Positions 32,806-44,262 of a stretch of 64,000 bases of DNA are shown in pieces. A program made the translations under genes and the position numbers. The DNA comes from Primulina eburnea (taxonomy: Eukaryota > Streptophyta > Magnoliopsida > Lamiales > Gesneriaceae). The stretch spans positions 34,038,317 to 34,102,316 of the forward strand of contig NC_133110.1 of the NCBI RefSeq assembly GCF_022965805.1, written 5' to 3'. The notes under the pieces were generated by a model. The model saw nothing but the letters and a program-made list of their open reading frames with translations, ran no database searches and was not told the origin of the DNA. Each line of letters opens with the position of its first letter. Position 1 is the stretch's first letter.

Positions 32806-35393
32806 CCCAAACCCAAAATTCAAACATAATTTGCTTCCCTACGACTTCTATTGTAACCAAACCCTTACCGACCCGAAACGAACATTGATTAGCGTCTGAT
32901 CACAACACATGACATACCTAAACGCAACAGTGACCACCCGATGGTTCCCAACAAAGCCTGCAACCAGTAAACCTCAAGAAAACATGAAGAACACATTTTG
33001 ATAGAATTACAGTTTGATTAGTCACATGAGAATGATCATAACTCACTCGTATCTTGTTCGAAAATTACGAACTTACTGTCAAATCGAAGATATTGAAAAT
33101 TACTAAGTTTTATATGTTGAAAGGTTTTCTAGAGAACCGATCGAAAATTTGCGGGATTCGAAATGACAGTAGCTCGGTTTTTGAGATCTAAAAGTTGTTC
33201 CAAAATCATTCTTCAAACTTTGCATATCATATGCGGATTTTCACACACAATATGCATCAAAATATTTACTATGACAAGATCGATGCGGGAAAATGAAATA
33301 TTATACATGCCTTGATGACTTATACTCACGATACGATGAATATCGAAGCGAAGAGATGCGAGAACCGGTCTGGGACAACTTGTGGCACGTTTCTTTCCAG
33401 AAAAAGAATGTGAATCTACCGAAATTTGAAAGGAAAAAAGTCTGGGGTGGTGGTTGCTGAAAGAAAAACTTAGAACCATAGTTTTTCTCTCAAAAAAAAA
33501 AACTCAAAGTATGTATGTGCCGATGGGTGTGTGTGTAACGTGTGAGTGTGTGTGTGATTTGGGAGTTAATTAGGCGGTTAATTAGACTAGTAAAATAGCT
33601 AATAATCAATTAACCTGCTAATTAAAATACTAATCTAATACTATTAATCAACCACTAATTATACTAAAATCCCTAATTCTAATAAAATATATGTGTGTCA
33701 AATTTTTAAGATTTAGAATCCCCCACTAATCAAATTAGTCTTTTTGAAAAGTTTAAAATTTTAAAATAACCTAGTAAATTAAATTTGGCTTTAAAATGCT
33801 GAAAATTTCATAAATAATTTTAAAATATCAGTTTGACTGAAATAAAATAACCCATTATTCATAAATCGCCTGAATCGTCACCGGTCTCTTCTCCCGATCC
33901 CGCATCGAACATTCGTCTGAAACATAAAAGTCAAGAAAACATTTTAACGGCATCAAATAAACATGTAACAATTTAAAGTAATGCAAAGTCATACATCATG
34001 CATCGTTAAAATTATTTTAAAATTTAATAAATAATTTAACAATTAAATAAATGCATGGGCTTACGTATACTGATTTTGGGCTCTACATTTTAAGTTTGGT
34101 TGAGTTTCGGGTTGATTTGGTTTAAAACAGGGACCCCGATCCAAGTCTTAAAACGAATCGTATTAGATGATGAAACGGACTCGAGTTTAGTATGTTTTGA
34201 GGTGTTTTAAGTTGTGTTATTGGCTTCGGGTCGAAATTTTGAGATCCATGGATAAAATGGTCAATTAGGGTTTCCAGAGGCAAATGTTCATTTTGCACCC
34301 GGATCGAGTTAGCAGTCCTAGCAGCGCCCTGATCACAAAAATTTCATGTTTTAAATTTTATGATATCACGAATATGACTTTTTATATAAATATCAAAAAT
34401 TCGCTGCATGATTGATTTTAAGAAAATTTACGTATATGCATGATTTTTATAAGTGATGAATACGATGACATGTTTTTGAAGGAAGAGAGCTGGTTGTGAC
34501 TAATACGATGACATGTAAGGCCAATGCTCAGTATATGGGTAATATTGTCGCTCATGTCCCCATCGCCGGGTACCGCGGTTATATGTAGATGGATCCATCG
34601 ACTAATATGATGATACAAAAGTCACAACCAATGAAAGGAATTCAAATAAAAAAAATGAATACGTATATGTTGATATGTTGATACATGTTTTTGACACATT
34701 ACGCTTTGACACGATATTTTTAAGTTATTGCTTTTAAGATCATGAAAGGTATTTTAATTACTGTACTTTTCACTGTTCCATGATATGCATATATATTTGT
34801 TATAACAGTTAAGGTGCGTTGAGTCTTTAGACTCACTTGTTGTGATTGATGCATGTGAACTGATGGTTGAGGAGACTGGAGGCGTTGAAGACTGAGTAGA
34901 TTGAGCTGGGGGTCATCAGACTTTTGATATCTATTCGAGTTTCTCTTTTAAAATAGTAGACAATGAGATTGATTTTATTTTAAGATTTAATTAATTGTAT
35001 TTTTTTTATTCAAATGTTGGATGACCTTTTAAAAATTCATGTTTTAACTTATTTAAATTTTGTGTGTGTGTATTTTCTGTCATACCTTTTAAAAAAAATA
35101 TTTCAGTAGAGTTTTAAGCAGTAGACGTTTCATAATATATTTAAACTTAACATACCATGAAGATAAATATTATAAAAGTATCAAGAAAATATAGGTTCCA
35201 CTTAATATTTTCAACTAGTGTTGAAATTAAGGTTGACTGTAAGATAAATTGTATCTCTCCTTATGGAACTTCACGTTCTTTGTAGAGAGAGAGAGAAAAA
35301 ATTGAGAGTGAATTAGTTTAACGTAGTGTGTAGAATAGAGTAATTAAGAGTCTAGGTTTTATATATCTAGGAGAGAATTGGGCGGAGGTGATA

Positions 35394-36130
35394 TGTAACG
35401 TCTATTACTAAAATACTACTGAATTTTTTTGTTTTTGTAAACTATGACCGAAAATAAACGTACTCATATACATATAGATAATTCAATCATGCATTTTAAA
35501 AGGTCATCCAACCACTGAATAAAAATTTTTGCAGTTAAAAATCTCAAACGTACTCAATCTCCTAGTCTACAGGTTTAAAACAAAAACTCGAACATAATAC
35601 CAAAATTCAGACAAATCAACAACATATAACAAGATTCAAAATAATTTCAATATATTGTTTAAATCCATGACTCATAATCATATTATGCGGAAGAATGGAA
35701 GGCCTTCGGGATTTCACGTGCACCCCAGCCCAGCCTACCCAGTCTTTCACGTGCACTCCAGCCCACCCGACAGTGAGGATATCAGCAACAGTTTTACCCG
35801 TCCATTGAGCATTGGTATTATATATTCGTATTAGTCACAATCAACTCACCTCCTTCAAAAACATGTCATCGTATTCATCACTTGTAAAATTCATGCAATG
35901 TGTTTTCCAGCATTAACATAAAAATCCATGTTCATAATCAACATATACAATTTAAATATGCAACAACACTTGTCAGGGGCACTGAGAGGACTGCTAACCT
36001 AACTCGGTGCAATATGACTATTTCCCATTCAAATTATCAAACGCCTTAAAATACATATTTTTAACACACTTCTTGAATTTATTTGGCATAAATAATTATT
36101 TTAATTTACAACTCAATAATTATTCTAATT
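35394..36130 (-). repeat. Family A LTR fragment, inverted relative to the one upstream
   Basis: The start tgtaacgtctattactaaaatac matches the inverse complement of the 3' end of the LTR ending at 35132. Further on, gagcattggtattatatattcg and aactcacctccttcaaaaacatg match 34450-34545 inverted. It lacks the other end, so the right boundary near 36130 is approximate. With the upstream copy it makes an inverted repeat around a 260-bp spacer. Confidence 0.65.
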
Positions 36131-36397
36131 ATTCCAAATTACCTGATAATTAATTCCCCCATCTTTCAAGTGCATTCCTCAATTAAAATGATGATTCTCT
36201 ATAATTGAACTTGTTTTGCATATATCATTAATTTCAAACATTTTATCTCTAGGCACCAACAATTTCCTATAGATTTCTCGATTTTCTATAGATTTCTCGA
36301 GGGAATTCTCATTTCTCACTTTGAACATGAGTCTTTTACAATAAATATCATTTATTTGGGAATCAAATACATTTTCATCATTTTTTTCATATTCCTC
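36131..36397. other. Short AT-rich stretch between two LTRs
   Basis: No coding or structural feature seen; the sequence tatagatttctcga is present twice (36271, 36289). Confidence 0.4.
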
Positions 36398-36720
36398 TGT
36401 AACGTCCAAAAACCCGACTACGTAAACCGCATGCATGAAAATTATTAAATGGCTTAATTATTTTAATTAAATGATTATGGATGTATGAATGACATATTTT
36501 GATTGATTAAATAATTAATTGTGTAATTTGACTTGATTTCATAATTTAAAGATTTTCAGACGAATATTGGTGGTTGGTCGGAAATGGAGGGCCTGAGACG
36601 ATTAATGTGTTAAATTTTTATTTTAGTTAAAAAAATGTTTATTTTAAACAATTTAAGAATTTAGTATTTTTAGAGTCAAATTTAAATTAATTAGTGGGAG
36701 CAAGTAATTTGTGTATTTTA

Positions 36721-37482
36721 TAGGGGTGAGCAAAATATCGGTCAAACCGAGAAAACCGAAAAAAACCGAAAAAATTTAGAAATTCGGTTCGGTTTAATCG
36801 GCTTAATCGGTTTATTCGGTTTAGAAATTCGGTTTAATCGGTTTATTCGGTTCGGTTCGGTTTTCTGGGGAAAAAAATTCGTTAGACCGATAAAACCGAA
36901 TATATATACATATATATATAATATATATGTTGGGCCTCAAATTTGGATAGGATACATTTTTATTTCTATTGGGCTTTTTACATTATGGAAAGTTGGAAAC
37001 CCAATTCTATTGAAATAAACCCAACTATGAATTGAATATACCCACTTTATTTCAAATCCAAATAATTCGATCCAAATATAACATCAAATAATTTACCAAA
37101 ATAATGCAACCAGGGTGTATTAGAATAAGATACAAGGGCATTTTTGATAATCCAAATAAACCTAAAATTGTATTAAATTGTGTTAAATTGTCTTCGTTTT
37201 CTTAATTGATCAAACTTAGGCTAGGTGAATTGATTATCTCTGTATATTTGAATCATGTATTAAATTCAGTTGTAGTTTTGTGTAAATATGTTTAAAAAGT
37301 TTATTTAATAAAAAAATCGGTTATTTCGGTCGAAAACCGAAATAACCGAATTTTTATCGGTTCGGTTTCCTCGGTTTTCGTTTCAAAATTCGGTCGGTTC
37401 GGTTTTCCAAAAAAAATCAGTCGGTTCGGTTTTCGAAAAGTTCGGTTCGGTCGGTTCGGTTCTGACCGATTGCACACCCCTA
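36721..37482. mobile_element. hAT-type non-autonomous element with perfect 8-bp duplication
   Basis: The terminal inverted repeats taggggtg and caccccta are flanked by GTATTTTA at 36713-36720 and 37483-37490. Subterminal regions are full of aaccga/tcggtt repeats (cggttcggttt), as in many plant hAT MITEs. The middle (36905-37310) is ordinary AT-rich DNA with no transposase. Length 762 bp. Confidence 0.88.
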
Positions 37483-37959
37483 GTATTTTATAAGGGATTT
37501 TTGGAATTTTTTTAATCTTTTAATTTGAGGCCTAGTGATTTTAATAATCTTGATGGGCCTAATTTATTAATTAAAAATTAGAGTTGATTATGACCATTAA
37601 TTAAGTGATTAAAAAGCTTTTTATTATTTATTTTTTTTTAAAAAAAAAATCATAGCCCTTAACACACACCAATATACATGAATTGAAAGAGTAACAGCGG
37701 CCGAAACTTGGGATCCTTGGCAAGGGAAATTTTCATTTTTTTTATCCTTCGTTCTTCAATTTTCTTTCTCGTTCTTCCTTCCATCAACGATCACTCGATT
37801 CATTTGCATCATAAGGTGGGTTTTGATGGGTTTTCGTTGAGAAAAAGGGGAGAAATCATCATACATTCGTCACCGACGTTCCACCGCACCGATAATCATA
37901 TTTCGAACGTTTTAAACGCAAATGCACATTCTAAGAAAGGTGTATTGGTTCTATAATTT

Positions 37960-40300
37960 TAATGACTTTTATGGAGTTTAAAAATTTAGAGGTATTAAAT
38001 TTAGAATTTTATATACTTATAAAAGTTTAGTGGTATTAAATGTAAACTTTTGTAGAATTTTAAAAAATCACGTGATATTCAAAGTTGACTTTTAAAAACT
38101 CTACAAAAGTCTCTAGGTATTCCAAATATCAATAGACTTTTAACGACTCCATGGATTCTATCAAGTACAAGAATTAAAACATAAGGTACGTACCACAATA
38201 AAATTTCAAAAAATATCTTCGATTCAACCTAAACATTTGGATATAATTGGAAAATCTCTCAAACTCACATACTCAATACAAATACTAATTTTCTTTCTTT
38301 TCTCATCTATTTATTTTTTTTATTTTATTTGTATTTTTTAAAAAACATATATTTTTTAAAGAAAAAATTGTTTGACATATTGTTAAAACAAATTGACATA
38401 TATTTTATATAAATTATTTAAAATGAATGAAATTATTTTCAGTATGATTATTTATTAATATTGAAAATTATTATTAGTATTTTTAAAAATATTAATTATT
38501 TAAATAAACATGTTAAATTGACTTTAATAATTGAAATTTAATTGCAATAAATTTAGTACTGACTTATTTGATGTCTTTCATAAAATCAATATGTAAAAAA
38601 TATTATATTGAGAGAAAAAATTTCACGTTCAGTTATTAAATCAAATAAATTAAAAATTCATAGGGTTCAATGAAAAAGTTTATAAATGTCAATAAAAGTC
38701 ATGCAAAATAAATCTACAATATTCTATGAAAAATATTTAAAAATATACGAGATTCTTCAAAAGTGAGTAGAAATTTATAAACTCCGCTAAAGTCTGTTGT
38801 TTAAAAAAACTAAGCAAATATGTGCAATGAATATATCCTCTAAACCTTTCTTTTTGCATCATTCAAACATATTATGCACGTTTATGATCTTTTGAATGAA
38901 GAAGCATGATGATCAAGTTTATTAAAGTTTTGAATTATTTATTTTAAAGTTTTGAAGTTTTTAATACACGTTTAAGTCAAGTTATGATTCCTAGAGACTC
39001 GCTACCATTAATGCAGGGGCGGAGCCACCCTTTGGCTAGGGTGGGCTCCAGCCCACATATTTATTTAAAAAAATAGTATTTTTAAATTTTAAATTTTTTC
39101 AACCCATATTAAAATTAAACAATTTTTTTATCAGTTTATTTTTATTTTTTTTTAGTCTCATGTTTAAAAATCAAAAATTAAAGAACTGCCATAAATCATA
39201 ATTCATTACTGTGTATTGGTTGGTTTATTATCATATGTTTTGAAATTGTGTAATCTTGAGATAAAAATTCAACGACTCTAAAATTAAATTGAATATTTAG
39301 TTGTGAGCATTAGAGTTGTAATAATATTGTCTTATGATATATATGAATTTTGGAGTTTGATTTTTTACCTTAAAAATCTATTGTTGCGGATTTTTGGAAT
39401 AATAATCAATTAGTTGAAATGTTTGATAATTATTGACGTGCAATTATTATTGAGTTTGTTTTGTGATTTTCTATTTATAATAGCCGAAAATTTAATAAGT
39501 ATTAAATTTGAAAAATAATTTTTTATTGTAAAATTTTGGGAATATTGAATTTTTCTAGTTAAGTAACTCAAGGAATGAAGAAAATAAAAACTATCAAGTT
39601 ATTTTAAACCAAAAGAGACAAATAACGGGCAAAAATCAATTATAGTCTATGAGTGAACAAAATATCGGTTTCAACCAAAATAACAAATCAAAATGAATTA
39701 ATTTGAAATTTTGGTTCGGTGTTGAGGTGTAATAATTGTCCCTACTAGGTAGAGCGATCGAACCATGTCGCTTAGGCTGCTGTGCAATTTAAAATATTTG
39801 AGTTGCACCATTATCACCAGCTATAGTTTTTGGTAAAGCGGCAAACTTTTGGTCATACATTCGGCTTATTCGGAAGTTCGGTTTACATTTTTTAAAATAT
39901 ATGTTAATTCGATTCGATTTCAGTTTTTAGTTTAAAACTTCGGTTAACCTAACAATCTAAACTTTTATAAATAAAATTAATATTATTAATTTTTTTAATA
40001 AATTTTATAAGGATATAAATATTATATTTTTAATAAAATTTCTTAGACAATAGTACTATATTTAAAAATATTTTTTAATATATAAAACTTACATTTATTT
40101 AATCCAATTTTCATATTACACTTTTTTCTTTTATGTAAAACATGATTATTTTAAAAAAATCTTAAATTTCACTTAATTGTGTTACTGACTTAAATAATCA
40201 ATTATTTTGATTTAGTTTGTTAGGTTTTCGTAGGAAAGTTCGCTCGGTTCGATTTGTCGGAAAAAAGTTCGATTACTTTGATTTTAGAAAATTCGGGCTG
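37960..40300. repeat. Insertions within the family A LTR, mostly decayed
   Basis: The stretch holds AT-rich DNA with no gene. gcaggggcggagccaccctt at 39014 is a familiar plant DNA-transposon end. 39645-40290 is rich in ttcggtt and looks like a degenerate hAT MITE. 39719-39850 (tgttgaggtgtaataattg ... taaagcggcaa) looks like a separate ~130-bp insert inside it. Boundaries could not be proved. Confidence 0.4.
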
Positions 40301-42369
40301 GAGTTGGTCTAGCTAGGGGCTGGTCGAACGTGGCTCATGGAAGGTTGGGGCGCGACGCATAAGGAAGGGAAAATCGTGCGGGTTTCGGCTAGGGCTGAGG
40401 GAAGAGGCTGGACCGTGGTCTTTGTGTGAGCTAGACCATGGCTCACGAGGGTGGACTACAGTCTAATAATTCATGGTTTGAGTTTGGGAAAAAAGTTATT
40501 AAATTTCGAGTCAATTCGGGCTATAAACGAGATTATGGTTTAGCGGCTAAGTCGAATGTGAAACTGAGTCGAGGGGCTTAAGTTTATGCTTGAGTAAGTT
40601 GTTAGAGGTCAAAAATAAGTTTATGTGATGGTTCGGGATAGGGTCGAGTCAAGAAACGTAGGAAAAGTAAAAAACGGGAAGTTCGTGATCCAGAGGTAAA
40701 ATGGTCATTTTACGTTCCAGTAGTTCGAATGTCCTAGCAGTATCCCGAGGGGTCATAATACATGTTAAATGATTTTTAAAATAATTATGGTGAATTTATG
40801 ATATTTTTACGATAAATTCTATAGTTGAGCGAATTTCTCGAAAATGTTAATTTTACGATTTTTTAAGGATATGATATTTTATAAATAAAAAGAAAGGAAA
40901 AATATTTTGAAGGGTGTGAATTGACCGTGACACAAGATTTGTGGAGGATCCGTCTTAAGAAGGGGCGGGGAACTTACATTTTGACAATAGCCAAGTGACG
41001 AGAGTTGCTGACGTCCCGTCATCAGGTACCATAGTTTGTAGATTGATCAATCGAACATAGGATAAATGATAGTAACTTTCCATGATCAAAATTTATCGAA
41101 AATTAAATATGAAAAAGGATGAGAAAATGCAATATAATTTTGAGGATTTTGAATGATTTATGAAAATACGTGTGCTAGCGATTTTTAATTCGGTAGTATT
41201 TTATTATAAATATTATTTTAAATGCATGTACTTGTATATGTATTATTTGCTATCACGGTTGGGACGTGTTGAGTCATTAGACTCACTAGGTTTGAATGGT
41301 CGCAGGTGAAGATGATGTTGAGGGAGGCTCGGACGCTTAAGTGGATCGGGCATGTTGGTATACTCCCGAAGACCTTACGTTTTCCGCAATATTATGATAA
41401 TCAAATTTTTATTACGATTTTAAGGATTATTTTAAATAGATATTTATGTTTCGTTTTTAAAAGTTTAGATATTGGATTTCGTATGATTGACGTATGCTTT
41501 TATGATTGACGATTTATGGATTTTTATCGCAAATTTTTATTTTTTTAAATATGGATTTATGTTTTGATATGGTTTGGTCTTTATGAAGATATTGGAGAAA
41601 AAATTTCTAGCATTATTTATTTAAAGTAAGAGGTAAGAGGCGTTTCACCCTCTCATCTTTTCTATGGTTATCCAGGGATAGTGTTTTCCAAGGTACTCTA
41701 TCAAATGTCTGTTGATCAGCTCTTCTTCCATCATTCATTGCCTTAGCAAACGAACTTTGTGATACCTCTTGTCTCACATGATAAAAATTAAAGATTTAAA
41801 ATAAGTTTATAATAGGCTACAATGAACTTCAATAGCAACTTGGATTAATCATTTTCATAAATCGAAGATGAATACGAAGTAGTTGTTATAGGATATCATT
41901 GTGCAGTCACACAGTCACGGGCCCGGGTGTGGGGACCCGGACGCTAATCCAGTCCTTAATCGTCATTGGGACTAAGTAATCAATTATAATAAACAGGGTC
42001 TAATTTTTTTTTCTAAAATACACAGCGGAAACATCATGTAATTAAATTCAAATTACATATTAAATATCACGTACAACTATTGTATGATCTACAATAATTC
42101 GACTAGGTTCAACTACAAGTCCGTGTTGAATCCTACGTTGCTTCAAAGCCCGGATCTCCACGCTATCTAATCCAGCCTCGTTCTCGTCCTGACCCCGCTT
42201 CTATCCCACCTGTTGCCATGCACACATACAAACAAGACAACAGCCGAATAACTCCGGTGAGATATAAATATCCCAGTATAAATCATGTATACATGCAATC
42301 ATATAAAAGCATATAATAGACAATCATATCATATATCAAAATCATGATATAAATCAATAACAAGAATAA

Positions 42370-42600
42370 ATCATATTCTAAACATGTACCCTAATCAGGA
42401 ACATAGTTCAATATCTAGAATAAATCCTATTCTAGGCATGTACCAATATCCGGAACATAAACTAATATCAAGAATAATTCCTATTCTAAACATGTACCAA
42501 TATCAGGAACATAAATCAATATCAAGAATAACTTCTATTCTAAATATGTACCAATATCAGGAAACATAAAAGGGCATGAATCATATTCAGGAACATAAAT
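42370..42600. repeat. ~59-bp tandem repeats in family C LTR
   Basis: About four to five units contain atgtaccaatatcaggaac and aatatcaagaataa. The same array is at 47735-47965, and a related array in the opposite orientation is at 60470-60720 in the solo LTR. Confidence 0.85.
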
Positions 42601-42704
42601 CAGTATTAATCAATACCATAAACTATAACTGTCACTCAATCCAGTGACTCTACTTTTTAGACTAGACTCAATCCTAGTCTAGGGATCTCGGTTTCCAGAT
42701 GTGG

Positions 42705-42890
42705 TATTCCTATATCGAATTCCGTAAAGGATGGAACCATAATTTCTATTACTCGATATAACCATGGCCCTGGTATTCCTATATCGAATTCCGTAATAGA
42801 AGAATTCCAATACCCTTTACTCGATATAACCAAATATGGTGTTCCTATATCGAATTCCGTAATGGATTCCATTACTCGATATAACCATAC
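42705..42890. repeat. Three imperfect hairpin units in family C LTR
   Basis: Each unit pairs tatatcgaattccgtaa with ttactcgatataacca around a 5-20-bp centre, repeated three times at about 65-bp spacing. It is conserved in all three family C LTRs (also about 48068-48253 and 60187-60372). Confidence 0.8.
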
Positions 42891-43926
42891 ATCCAGTGTC
42901 CTGACCTAACCGTCATGGACTGTAGCTCTATCGCTAGCATCCTATCTTGAGACATCGTGCAATGTGCCGTGGCGATACCACCACTATCCGGCACTTCTGT
43001 CACAAGATAACACGTCTAATACCTGTCATCTAATATCAAGAGAGCAAGTACATCAATCAACTTAATGCAAATATCAATGCAATAAGGTAAAGTATGTGAT
43101 TTAGGGAAACTCGAGTCAAACCTCCCTCGAGTTGTGCAATCCCAACTCAACATTAATTTATACCTTTATCTTCTCGCTCAGAAGAAGAAGAAGAAGTCCC
43201 GACTCTATCTCGGTTCATTCCCAAATCTGGTAATCACAATATTGAACAATCACAATATCAATAAATAACCCAATCCGGAATATGCTCTGATCAATATTTA
43301 AATCAAAATATATTCTGATCAATGTCAATCGACATATGGTATCAATACAATCTAAATCAATACCGACTCTGATCAATTTCAATCAACTGATGTTTTGACG
43401 GCATAACAATACTGTCTCAATAATCCCGTCAGTCCAAACATCACAGCTATAATATCAGAACTCATAATCAATATCGATACCAGTCATAATCTCAATAACA
43501 ATACATATCTGATATGAATTCTCAGTCACATCGACTCCGAAAATCATAACAATTACATAACCAGTCCGTTCTTTAATCTGACTTCGATTCTATGATTTCT
43601 AACATGACAAGAACATCATATATGAATCATATTCAATTCTGACAATAGCTTAATTTCAAAACATGTCAAAACGTAGCAAAACTTACGTCCAGTCGTAGCC
43701 TACGTTGATAGGAATACAGTACTGAAGTCGGATTCAAAATCAGACGGGCGGATCGTTCGCAAATTGAATTCTAAACCACGAATTCCCCAAATGCTCTATT
43801 CTTTCCCTTTTCTCATTTTCTCCTCGGTGGAAATAATGAAAGAAGCTTTGCATGTATTATATATATATATATACACTCGTAACATGCATCGAGCCAAGTG
43901 GCTCACCTTTCAAGTTGCACGTTTCT

Positions 43927-44102
43927 CGCTAGGGCGGTCAAAACCTACCGCTAGGGCGAGTCAGTTTCGGTCGAGATCCTCGGCTGAACATCTCCTCTCG
44001 CTCGGGCGGTCAGAAGTTGCTCGCTAGGGCGAAGAACTCTCGGCCCTCACAAATTATACATGCGCGCTCGGGCGGTGCTTTTCTGCCGCTCGGGCGCGAG
44101 AT
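43927..44102. repeat. GC-rich island in family C LTR (gctcgggcggt / gctagggcg type)
   Basis: Units cgctagggcggtcaa, accgctagggcgag, cgctcgggcggtcag and ccgctcgggcgcgag alternate in direct and inverse orientation. An identical island lies at 49288-49465 in the other LTR. Just outside it, agatgttcggcc and gatgttcggttcaacatc form palindromes. Confidence 0.75.
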
Positions 44103-44246
44103 GTTCGGCCTAACATCTTGAGATGTTCGGTTCAACATCTTGGCTTAACATAAACCAACGCCCGGCTTCGTCATTTGAGTTCCTATGACTTCCATTACAT
44201 CAATTAATCAACATCTGATTACAGCAATTAAATCTCGGGCATTACA

Positions 44247-44262
44247 TTTCTCCCCCTCTTAG
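44247..44262 (-). other. Polypurine tract of family C element
   Basis: On the minus strand ctaagagggggagaaa directly precedes the LTR start TGTAATGCCCGAG. Confidence 0.8.

Larger units (their letters stand above)
26702..34087 (-). mobile_element. Solo LTR (family B) split by a copia insertion
   Basis: In plus-strand view it starts TGTAACGTACTG and ends gggctctACA. The flanks GTTTA (26697-26701) and TTTTA (34088-34092) differ at one base. Without the copia element it is about 2.68 kb. It has the short repeats catgctttaccgggtgg/catgccttaccacttcc near 27373-27470 and a GC island at 32671-32805. Family A sequence resumes on both sides, which fixes the order of insertion. The minus orientation follows from the inverted gttgagtctt..agac segment near 27068. 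Confidence 0.68.
25265..35132 (+). mobile_element. Solo LTR (family A) split by nested insertions, TAATA duplication
   Basis: This LTR begins TGTAACGTCTC and ends gtagacgtttCA, with TAATA at 25260-25264 and 35133-35137. Its body is 25265-26701 plus 34088-35132, about 2.5 kb in total; the gap is a second solo LTR that in turn holds a copia element. The right part has the segment gttgagtctttagactcact near 34817, shared with the copies at 35394, 36398 and 58380. No internal retroelement domain flanks it, so it is a recombined solo LTR. ORFs inside (25842-26114, 26190-26441) look non-coding. Confidence 0.82.
36398..41647 (+). mobile_element. Family A LTR with internal insertions, TCCTC/CCCTC flanks
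   Basis: It starts TGTAACGTCC and ends gaggcgtttCA; the flanking 5-mers tcctc (36393) and ccctc (41648) differ at one base. The left part aligns with the start of the LTR at 25265. The right part (40540-41420) aligns with 34090-34900, including gttgagtcattagactcact. A hAT-type MITE (36721-37482) and about 2.3 kb of other sequence (37960-40300) were inserted. Confidence 0.65.
41928..44246 (-). repeat. 3' LTR of family C gypsy element
   Basis: In plus-strand view it runs TGTGGGGACCCGG to cgggcattACA. It contains about 59-bp tandem repeats (42370-42600), three imperfect hairpin units (42705-42890), a pyrimidine-rich stretch and a GC island at 43927-44102. ORFs such as 42384-42569 and 42657-42872 arise from the tandem repeats and are not genes. 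Confidence 0.9.

Noticed and set aside
36179..36436. 85-codon minus-strand ORF
   Set aside because: It straddles the boundary of a family A LTR and has no recognisable domain.
42384..42872. Repeated ORFs with MYQYQEH-type repeats and their copies at 47747-48235 and 60202-60417
   Set aside because: They reflect LTR tandem repeats and are present identically in both LTRs.
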